This document shows, piece after piece, positions 56,387-64,000 of a stretch of 64,000 nt of DNA (the stretch's first letter is position 1; each line of letters opens with the position of its first letter). Source of the DNA: Nilaparvata lugens (Eukaryota; Arthropoda; Insecta; Hemiptera; Delphacidae). The stretch is taken from positions 58,531,137 through 58,595,136 of the forward strand of contig NC_052504.1 of NCBI RefSeq assembly GCF_014356525.2, given 5' to 3'. A program made the position numbers and the translations under genes. Below the pieces are notes generated by a model, which saw only the letters and a list, made by a program, of their open reading frames with translations, searched no databases and was not told where the DNA came from.

Positions 56387-57870
56387 CCTCTCTGCAAAGA
56401 GAGTTGTTAGTGTGTCAATTCAAAAAATCCAGGTTTACTCTTATTTGAAGGGATGGTTGCTCCATTGCTCACCACTATTTAGGCATTTCACAACTAATTA
56501 GTTACTAAATACTTCTCAAGTACCATTATATCTTGGAAACGATTATTGGTTTTTTGTCAACTGACCTACAGTTCAAGAACGATATTTGCTATTAAACTTG
56601 TGATTTTGACCTTGAATTTATTAAAATTGGTTAACAGTAATAATAATTATATTCAGTCATCTTTGAAGTTTGATCATGTTCAGAATATTGCATAAATTGC
56701 TATTGTTATTAATTCAATTTGCGAATAATATTCAAATTAATATAATTATTGTTCAAGGCTTCTGTTCCCCAGAATGTGGAAAATCTTAAATCACTATAAC
56801 ACTGTTGACAATATTCAGAATATCCATAGAAAAATAAATTTGTAACAATAGAATTTCAATAAATGTTTATTGATGTGGTCTTATAATATATGTAGGCCTA
56901 TATTATAATAACTGGAATTATTTATCAATTTGATAGATAAAAAATTACATTTAAAAATATAATTAAAAATTACTGTACATATTTCTCACAAAAATGTAAT
57001 ATTTTATAGAAAACAAAAAATAATTTACTAAAATATTCAAAAAAAAACAAATTTAAATTCTTTATTCAAAAAATAAATAAACAATCAAATACATAACAAA
57101 AAGCAAATGCAATATTGTGTACTGATTTCTATTATGTGATTTTAATATAGGCTACCCTGTGTGGGGACACTTGAATATGGTAATATAAATATATGTAAAT
57201 ATTTTATAATGAAGAACATAATAATTGAATATGATATTGAAATAAATCAATATGTTAATATTTATAATGATTATTGCACACATTCTCACACAAGTTCATT
57301 CACTGTATATGAATGAAAAATTATTTGAAATTTAAGAAAGCCATTGTTCATTTTTATGTAATATTTAATGAATATAATGTAATATAGAATAATCATATCA
57401 AATGACCTGGCTGGCTCCTTATAAGTGTGAAACAACCCTAATGCACTTTACCTTTATAGTCTGAAAGAGTCTGCATATAATGCAGAAGATGTAATGCAGA
57501 TTATTTAGATTTTCCATCTGAATAAGATCTATAGAGATGTGGTCTTATAAGTTGATTCCTAATTTTTTTTATGTGAGTGAAGGTGGAAGCCAAGTGCGCA
57601 TGCCTGACCGCTATATTCCTATTTTTCAAATAAAATCACGACATGCTTACTAAACGACTAAATAGCTGAAAGCAGCTCATCTGATTGACTTGGAATTTTA
57701 TTGCTATTTAAAATAACGTTTCGTTGCTGTGGAAGGGATAAAACGGTCCAGGGATTATATTTTGTAATCAAATACAACACAGGAAGTTGCCTTGAATATA
57801 CGCGATAACTTTACAAACTACAGTCCTACCTTGCACAAACACTTATCATTCATTGTAAATGCGGCATCAT
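56387..57870. other. no gene seen
   Basis: Very AT-rich. A run of about 10-12 As and low-complexity A/T sequence occupies 56990-57120. Nothing codes. Confidence 0.5.
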
Positions 57871-58202
57871 TAAAGCTGCGTTTACACCAAAGTTATTAAC
57901 AAAATGTTTTTCCGTCCTTATAGATTCTATTAGATTGCACATAACTTTCCGTATCATACACATGATGTGCATAAATAATGTGTTTGTCAAGCTCCGTTTG
58001 ATCTAATAAAATGTATAAGGACGGAAAAATAAACATTTTGTTAATAACTTAATACCTGTGTAGATTCTATTAGATTGAACGAAACCTGACAAACACATAT
58101 ATGTTAATTTTTTTGTATGATAAGTTATGTTCAATGTAATAGAATCTATAAGGACTAAGTTATCAACATTTTGTAATTAACTTTGGTGTAAACGCAGCTT
58201 TA
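57871..58202. mobile_element. foldback MITE with TA flanks
   Basis: Begins AAGCTGCGTTTACACCAAAG after TA (57871-57872) and ends with the reverse complement before TA (58201-58202). Long arms carry copies of AGATTCTATTAGATTG and AAGGACGGAAAAA in both orientations, so the arms themselves are compound. The first bases, AAGCTGCGT, and the TA flanks match the foldback at 17986-18450, suggesting one superfamily. Confidence 0.8.
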
Positions 58203-58309
58203 GGCTACCGTATTGATAATTACAAGTACTTAAATAACAAGTTAGGTTGGGGGCCACATGTACGGTGTGTCGAAAGTGACTCAGAAAATTATTATAATAT
58301 AATTTTTAT

Positions 58310-58440
58310 GAGCTTAGGGACATACGACACGGCAAAACTGCCGTACCGGCTTTTTCACCGGATCCGGCGCCGGTTGAATACCAGAACACAATGCAACTGC
58401 CGTTCGACGGCAGCAATAATAATAAATTTTTACTCTGTTG
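58310..58440. repeat. GC-rich segment with short inverted repeats
   Basis: ACTGCCGTACCGGC, CGGATCCGGCGCCGG and CTGCCGTTCGACGGCAG give several short hairpins in an otherwise AT-rich stretch. Possibly the left end of another TIR element whose right end is not seen. Confidence 0.4.
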
Positions 58441-58469
58441 TGTATCCATACTTTTTCACTGTTAAAATT

Positions 58470-58651
58470 AAACTAGAATTTTAAAAAGCACTTTTGAAGT
58501 GAAAATACACTTACTTTTGTAGTGACGATCGTTTCGACCTGTTGTTGGACATCATCAGACTGTCTGAGTTTCAGACAACAGGTCGAAACGATCGTCACTA
58601 CAAAAGTAAGTGTATTTTCACTTCAAAAGTGTTTTTTTAAAATTCAAGTTT
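58470..58651. repeat. near-perfect 76-bp-arm palindrome with ribozyme-like core
   Basis: Arms 58470-58545 and 58575-58651 match almost perfectly around a 29-base loop. On the minus strand the sequence crossing loop and arm reads CTGATGA (58558-58552), then about 15 bases, then GAAAC (58535-58531), the conserved cores of a hammerhead ribozyme, although stem II pairs poorly. Penelope-like elements and related repeats carry such ribozymes. Confidence 0.85.
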
Positions 58652-58659
58652 AATAAATT

Positions 58660-60110
58660 TGTGTTTAATGCATTGTTCTCAAGATATGAGCGAGGGAGCA
58701 AAAAGCTGAAAAATCCAACTTTAAAACCACCCTCATCCCCTTAGCACATGAGTTAGGAATGGGGACTTTTCATATGTTCTCCTCTCAACTAGTCTCAACA
58801 AAGCTGCAAAGTCAAAAATTGTGTTTAAAACATTCCCTTCTAATTCCTTTGTCAATTGGTATATTGTTGCAGAAATGGAGATTTCACACTCAATTTAGTG
58901 TTTAGTGTTGCTGCTGCAAAAGGTGCAGGGAAATTCGCAATAGTGTGTAAAATTATACATAAAATTGAAGAGAATTTAATGCTCTATAAGCTCATAATCA
59001 GCATGGATTTTTCCCGTCTATTTTTAAAAAGTTATAAGAACAAAAATTGAAAAAAATGGAGGCAAACGTGTTTTTACAAAAATGTCACACCTTCAAGAGC
59101 GGATATCTCTAAAACTAGAGAAAAAGTTGAAGATGAATATTATAGGAAATAACAATAGAATGAAAACATTAAGTAGTGAAATAATACATCAAATTAAAGA
59201 GAAAACAAAGCTCTACAAATCTACGGTGAGAATTCATTTTTACGATGCATTGTTGGAGAGTTGTAGGCCCTGAAACATCAAAAAATAAGATTAAAAGCTG
59301 TTATTTTAAAAAATTCACACATTTAAGAGCGTATATCTCGGAAACTGTTGGAGATTCCACAAATCACCACAGAACAAATATTTTAGAGAATTCATCATGC
59401 TCTATTTCTGAACAGTTAGTCATGTCGGTTGAACGCATTTTCCTCAAGATATGAGCGTGTAAGCAGAACATTCAAAAATGCAACTTTTAAACCACGCTCA
59501 TACCTTTAGCACAAGGCGTAGAGATGGGGACTTTTGATTTGTTCACCCCCTAACTGGTCCCAACAAAGCTACGAAGTCAAAAATTGTGTTCAAAGCATTA
59601 TCTCCAAATTCCTTTGTCAATTGGCTACCTATTTTTGCATAACTGAATATCTCACACTCAACAATGAAGCTGTTGCAACAGTCGTGGGGATGTGCGTAAA
59701 CTTGTGAAATTATACATAGAATTGAAGAGAATTTGATGCTCTATAAGCTTATGATCAGCATGGATTTTTCCCATCGATATTAAAAAAGTTAAAAGAGCAA
59801 AAATCGAAGGAAAATGTGTTTTTTTACACATCTTTTAGAGCGGATATCTCGAAAAGTGAAAGAGATATAGAAAAAGTTGTAAGATCAATATTGTAGGAAA
59901 TAATGTAAGCTTCAATTTCTTAAAGAATAGTCATGTCTTTAAAATGCATAATTTTCGAGTTATATGCGAGAAACCAAAAAATGGTACCTTTGAACCACCC
60001 CCACCCCTTTAGCACAGGGGTTAGGGGTGATGACTTTTGATATGTTTACCTCCTCACTACCCTAAACAGGACTGCGGGGTCAAAAATTTTCTTCCAAACT
60101 TTTCCCAAAC
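58660..60110. repeat. diverged tandem block, 3 partial units
   Basis: The line AAGATATGAGCG...AAAACCACC...CCTTTAGCACA...GGGGACTTTT...GTC(A)AACAAAGCTGC occurs from 58678, again from 59446 and in weaker form from 59950. Within the units a shorter motif, AGAGCGGATATCTC(G/T)(G/A)AAA, occurs near 59097, 59326 and 59837. The units have diverged well beyond recent duplication. Small frames (60-70 codons) are not conserved between units, so it is non-coding. I recognise the style from other insect genomes but not its class. Confidence 0.7.
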
Positions 60111-61465
60111 TTTTAACTGTATACTAACTGGAATGGACTAGCAACACAAAGAAAGTGAGGCACCTGGTAAAGATAGGCAACCCGCATTGCTGTTGGATTC
60201 GTCATTTTGTAACACATTGGCTCTTATGGAAAAATACATTGCACAGTTTCAATTTCTATTTTATTTCTATATTGTATGTCTTATTCCATGGAAGCGTTAT
60301 TTTTACTTTATTGAACAGTTCATTGTTAACTTTTTGAGAGCAAAAATAATAAAATAGGTTGAATATGAATAAAGAAAAGATTTTTTTCATTTGTGACTAC
60401 AGTAGTTTCAGTATTGTCAACTTTTCACAAGCAAGGGACTTTGGGCCAGATTTCAGAGAAGCGTATCATCTATTTATTTTTATTTATTTAACAAGGACAA
60501 ATATAAACTGTCATGAAATGATTGGGAATGAAAAAACAGGCTCATAGTCCTTATTATTCCAATCCCGAATTTTGTTCGTACACAGTCCAAAGGAGGGCTG
60601 TGTTTAATCGAAACTATTAAACACAGTCTTATGTTCATTTTGATAGGATATACTATTGTTTTTTAGATTATATGATTTATTGTTATTGTTAAAGGAAAGA
60701 TTTATGATTTATTGTTTAAGGAAATATCTTAATTTAATAATATAGGCCTACTTACAGCAGGCTATAAATGTAGAATTATGTAGGTGTGCATTAGTGTAAT
60801 TTCAAATAATGTAAGAGTGGGAGTTTCAGAAATGAAGCAAATAACGAAGAAACATTTTATTATATTATATGACTATGATAAGCAAACAGTAAAATATGCT
60901 ACATAATTACCAGAGAAAAATGAACAATTTGAAATTGAAAGGTTTCAAAAATTAATCACAATTCAGCTGATAACAATCTCATATTTTTCACAATAAAAGT
61001 AGGTAAATAAAATGAATTATTTATCTCTTTCCTGTATAGGGCTACTTGTAATATAAATATAAGAAAATAAAAATCTCAGTACCCTTTTTTTTAAATATTT
61101 TTAAAAAACATGTTGTGATAAAATATTTTAGAAAAAGGGTACTGAGATTTTTATTTTCTTTATATTTAAAATGAATTATGTTGACTCATGATGATTATTA
61201 ACACAGGATTATTAAATATATAATAATAGCAATGCACTAGGTATTCTGATAACATTTCAAATCATGTAAGTGTGGGAATTTCAGAAATGATGCAAAGAAA
61301 TCTATGAAGAGACATTTATATTAATTGTATTATAATTATGACCATATGATAACAGTAAAACATGCTGTAAGTATGTTTGCTGTAAGTATGTGCTATAGTG
61401 TATTACAATACACTAGTAACAGTGAGTCTTCTAAGCTTGTGCAAGCCACAGTAGTATAGCCTGTA
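60111..61465. other. no gene seen; one hairpin
   Basis: AT-rich sequence without coding. Contains the inverted repeat at 61055-61168. Confidence 0.5.
61055..61168. repeat. inverted repeat, about 47-bp arms
   Basis: Left arm 61055-61100 (AGAAAATAAAAATCTCAGTA then CCC and a T run) and right arm 61120-61168 are near-perfect reverse complements around a loop of about 19 bases. It could be a small MITE. Confidence 0.85.
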
Positions 61466-61676
61466 GTGAGGTCCACGTTATAATGACAGTATTTTTTCAA
61501 CTTTGGTTTTGCTATACTTGTCTATCATTCGACAAACCCGGTGGTACTACCCTTATCTAGGTCCACAACGATGCCAATTATGTTTTTGACAGTGTAGAAA
61601 TATAATTAATTAATGGAGAGAATCGGCATCGCTATTCTTCTATCTTTATCCACTGCCATTATAAAGTGGACCTCAC
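61466..61676. mobile_element. 211-bp MITE with TA target duplication
   Basis: GTGAGGTCCACGTTATAATG at the left and its near reverse complement CATTATAAAGTGGACCTCAC at the right are flanked by TA (61464-61465 and 61677-61678). Typical Tc1/mariner-type MITE. A partial copy lies at 35217-35290. Confidence 0.9.
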
Positions 61677-61840
61677 TATAGGCCCATATGTTTTTCTCAT
61701 CCAAAATCGGACTGATACGAATAATTTACTGGCCTACTCTGGTATTGGTAATTTTCACATCTAATAATAATCCATGCATTAGTGAGTAGACTATTAATAA
61801 ATTATGTTTGATAGAAACTTTTTTCTGAAGACTGCACCTC

Positions 61841-62018
61841 GCGACGTCAGCATCGGATAGAAAACTTTACTGCAGTTTGTTTACATTGTTTTCCATAGCT
61901 GATTGTGTCTATTTCAGATGAAAGTATATTATTATCTATGAAAATGGTAAACTCCGCTGAAAAAGAAAACAATGTAAACAGACTCTACAGAAGTTTTCTA
62001 TCCGATGCTGACGTCACG
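61841..62018. repeat. inverted repeat upstream of DNAJC30, with CRE-like sites
   Basis: Arms 61843-61893 and 61964-62016 pair over about 50 bases (GACGTCAGCATCGGATAGAA with its complement, and TTTACATTGTTTTC). The right arm end makes a perfect TGACGTCA (62009-62016), the consensus site for CREB/ATF factors, followed by the palindrome CACGATATCGTG (62015-62026). About 330 bases separate it from the start codon. Confidence 0.8.
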
Positions 62019-62260
62019 ATATCGTGATATGGCAGTAGACTTTGGCTACATCGACTTTCACTATGGATATACAATGGGCTGTGTCTATTCTATAACTGGT
62101 CTAAGGGTACAGATGTGGTTTTGTTCATATAACTACAGCTACAGCTGTTTTATAATCAAGCTGGATCAGTCCAAGTTTTCATCAACAACAAGGTTACTAG
62201 GTTAGAAATAGACAAGCACTGAATTTTGATCGGATTCTCAAACTATGAATTGTTACTTTC

Positions 62261-62271
62261 ATCTTTCAGGT
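62261..62271 (+). other. putative splice acceptor in the DNAJC30 5' UTR
   Basis: CATCTTTCAG followed by G lies 72 bases before the chosen ATG. If used, it places an intron in the 5' UTR and removes upstream in-frame sequence. Confidence 0.4.
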
Positions 62272-62342
62272 TTCAATTCATTAAGTTATATTTTGTCTCT
62301 AGTGATAATCGAAAATGTGTAAATTTAAAAAGAAGTTCCGTT

Positions 62343-62954
62343 ATGTATTTCAAGTTTTTAAAATGTAGGTTAGATTGCAATTTAGCCATACCAAAATTTT
62401 GTTCTAGAAATTTAGTTACTAAAAGAAAATGTTACTATAGTGTATTAGGTTTGTCTCCTGGAGCAACAGTAGGTGAGATAAAATCTGCTTATTATAATCT
62501 TTCAATGATTTATCATCCGGATAAGAATGATGGAAGCGCTGAAGCCGCTGAAAAGTTTAGATCTATCACTGAAGCCTACGATATCTTGAGCAACATCAAT
62601 CGCAAGAAATTATACGATAAGGGTCTCCATAACCCTTCTACTTCTAGTACTGACACCTGCAAAACAAAAGACAATTTTAAAAATCGAAGCTCTGTGCCTC
62701 AGTATGGGAGGACTCCTTACTATGATTTTGACAGTTGGACAAAGGCGCATTATGGAAGGACATTTCGACAGGATCAGTCTGAAAAGGCACGAGTCAATAA
62801 CCTGAAACGAAGCGAAATAGATGCCAAAGCAAACAGGAAAATAGATATTTCTCTTATGGGCATCTTAGTAGTTTTTTTGACTCTATCATGTCTTTTAGAA
62901 TATATATATGAATCAAATTTGGATAAAGTGAAAGAAACCAATAAAAAAAGGTAA
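62343..62954 (+). CDS. DNAJC30: J-domain protein, DNAJC30-like
   Basis: This 203-residue protein has a basic N-terminus (1-29, e.g. FCSRNLVTKRK) fitting a mitochondrial targeting sequence, a J domain at about 31-95 (YYSVLGLSPGATVGEIKSAY...) with the HPD motif at 58-60, the family-typical SAEAAEKFRSITEAYDILS, a polar middle with YGRTPYYDFDSWTKAHYG and one membrane segment at about 170-188. This order, J domain first and a single C-terminal membrane helix, matches DNAJC30 (226 residues in human), an inner-membrane protein linked to ATP synthase and complex I maintenance. J domains stimulate Hsp70 ATPase. The frame is open upstream without ATG to 62226; I chose the ATG at 62343 because the leader after it looks mitochondrial and a splice acceptor lies before it. 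Single coding exon. Confidence 0.85.
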   Translation: MYFKFLKCRLDCNLAIPKFCSRNLVTKRKCYYSVLGLSPGATVGEIKSAYYNLSMIYHPDKNDGSAEAAEKFRSITEAYDILSNINRKKLYDKGLHNPSTSSTDTCKTKDNFKNRSSVPQYGRTPYYDFDSWTKAHYGRTFRQDQSEKARVNNLKRSEIDAKANRKIDISLMGILVVFLTLSCLLEYIYESNLDKVKETNKKR

Positions 62955-62963
62955 ATGTGATGT

Positions 62964-62969
62964 AATAAA
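62964..62969 (+). terminator. polyadenylation signal of DNAJC30
   Basis: AATAAA begins nine bases after the stop codon, followed by a TTGT/TGT-rich stretch. The 3' UTR would be very short. Confidence 0.6.
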
Positions 62970-63443
62970 TATTGTATGTCAATAATATGTTGTTAAAATC
63001 TTTGGATTTCATTTGTCTATTACCATGATCCAATTCAAACATTATACATTACAAGGACTAAGAGTTTTAACTTATAAGAATTTTATTGCAACAAATCCAT
63101 GGATGTTTGCCAAGTTTTCTTACTTAATTGTCGATTTTTGTTTGTGCCAAACGAAATATTATTAAGATTTTATACACAGTGTTTCTAAACTCCCTACAAA
63201 TAGGCCTATTCTATTTCATTCTGGATAAGAAAAATACCTAAATATAATGATGTATAATTATATACCTAAGATAAATCTTAGTTACTCACAAAGCCACAAT
63301 AATCTAGGTAACAATCTACATCTGCTTTGCATGTTGTTTGTGAACGATTTTAGATTACTTCAAACAATAATATTCCTTAATTCCTCCTTCTACATCCATG
63401 ACCAGGGAACTGGATAGATGGCGTCAAATGGTAAGATGACAGG
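62970..63443. other. no gene seen
   Basis: AT-rich spacer with no supported feature; the last part may be the 3' UTR of the minus-strand non-LTR element that follows. Confidence 0.4.
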
Positions 63444-64000
63444 TCAAACTATATTGTCCTTGTGAGCATTAAAATACTCATTGACTGAGTAGAATGGGTT
63501 CCTCTTCAGCCAGATCTCAACTCGGTTTTTAAAAGCAATACCCTGCAGGTTCTTCACACCAGCAGGCAGGTCATTGTATAGGCGCAGTCCAAATATTGGG
63601 AAGGAGTCTTTTCTCTTGTTGGTTCTGCAGCGAGGTATGTCAATGTCAAGTCTCCTCCTTGTAGCGTGCACATGACGATCAGCCCTCAGCACATGACTGC
63701 CCTCGGTGTCCTTAACATGCAACAGACTCAACAGTATGTACTGGTTGAAGACCGTAAGGATGCCCAGGTCAATGAAGATAGGCCTACAGTGCTCACGATG
63801 CCCTCCTGAGGTGATCACTCGAAGTGCTTTCTTCTGGAGCATCAGCACACTCTTGCAGCCCGCTGCATGCCCCCACAGCAGAAGTCCATACAGCAGATGG
63901 GAATGGAAAAGGGCAAAGTATACCATCACCATATCTTTCCTGCTGAGAAGGGCTCTGAGTCTACGCAGAAAGTAGATTACTCGTGCCAGCCTGGTGCAAA
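63444..64000 (-). pseudogene. non-LTR reverse transcriptase C-terminus, off the edge
   Basis: The frame is open from the window edge (minus-strand LARVIYFLRRLRALLSRKDM, then VMVYFALFHSHLLYGLLLWG) to a stop at 63444. Visible blocks: LLLWGHAAGCKSVLMLQKKA, PIFIDLGILTVFNQYI, and the C-terminal FGLRLYNDLPAGVKNL with FKNRVEIWLKRNPFYSVNEY. This is the thumb and tail of a CR1- or Jockey-like enzyme. The catalytic region would lie beyond 64000, so integrity cannot be judged; the visible part has no stop. Confidence 0.85.

Noticed and set aside
58856..59454. Three small plus-strand frames
   Set aside because: They lie in the repeated non-coding block and are not kept between units.
62226..62342. N-terminal extension of the DNAJC30 frame
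   Set aside because: Has no ATG; it begins in an unspliced region with a good acceptor at 62270, and residues do not match the family.
1..64000. CRISPR arrays, operons, bacterial promoters, riboswitches
   Set aside because: Nothing of this type is visible, and spliced genes and retrotransposons show this is eukaryotic nuclear DNA.
1..64000. tRNA or rRNA genes
   Set aside because: No complete cloverleaf or rRNA segment seen by eye. The tRNA-iMet match at 40893-40909 is only 17 bases and sits where a primer site is expected.

Overview
The window looks like AT-rich animal nuclear DNA, most likely from a hemipteran insect. A delphacid planthopper is my guess, from the style of the repeats and the constant word TAGGCCTA. 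It has spliced genes with consensus splice sites, non-LTR, LTR and DNA transposons, and no bacterial features. Only three host genes can be supported: (1) the 5' part of an MFSD6-like major facilitator transporter on the minus strand (exon 1 at 16579-16636, exon 2 at 12125-12459, exon 3 at 11287-11511, with a second copy of exon 3 at 4042-4266; it probably continues off the left edge); (2) an intact single-exon phosphoglucomutase/phosphopentomutase gene, PGM2, on the plus strand at 50655-52475; (3) a single-exon mitochondrial-type J-domain gene, DNAJC30, on the plus strand at 62343-62954. These genes have no visible functional link; they are islands among transposable elements.

Left part (1-16.6 kb), the transporter locus. 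A 2.2-kb block carrying exon 3 and part of exon 2 is duplicated in direct orientation (2741-4960 and 9986-12203). The junction holds a copy of 84 bases from inside the block, then an LTR retrotransposon (5045-9989) that stops seven bases into its 3' LTR. Intron 1 (12460-16578) begins with a GC donor and holds two decayed non-LTR retrotransposons in opposite orientations.

Middle part (16.6-36 kb). Here lie a dispersed repeat with short inverted ends (17685-19112) interrupted by GT microsatellites and a large foldback element, a satellite of about 317 bp (20412-21634), and a nest of insertions. A second copy of the dispersed repeat (22100-35886) is split by a CR1-like non-LTR element (22211-33442, minus), which contains a 549-bp solo LTR and an RTE-like element (24378-30102, minus), which in turn contains a 2.25-kb solo LTR (25734-27988).

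Right-middle part (36.1-49.8 kb). A hAT transposon with a perfect 8-bp target duplication (36111-49833) contains an RTE-like element, which contains a non-autonomous LTR retrotransposon with 2.1-2.7 kb LTRs (38741-47315), which contains a 5'-truncated non-LTR insertion (43828-44246).

Right part (49.8-64 kb). PGM2 and DNAJC30 are separated by long gene-free DNA with small non-autonomous elements: a hAT-like element at 55427-56377, foldbacks at 57871-58202 and 58470-58651, internally repeated DNA at 58660-60110 and a TA-flanked MITE at 61466-61676. The window ends in a reverse-transcriptase fragment running off the edge. All calls come from reading the sequence; family names for repeats are by recognition, not by database search.
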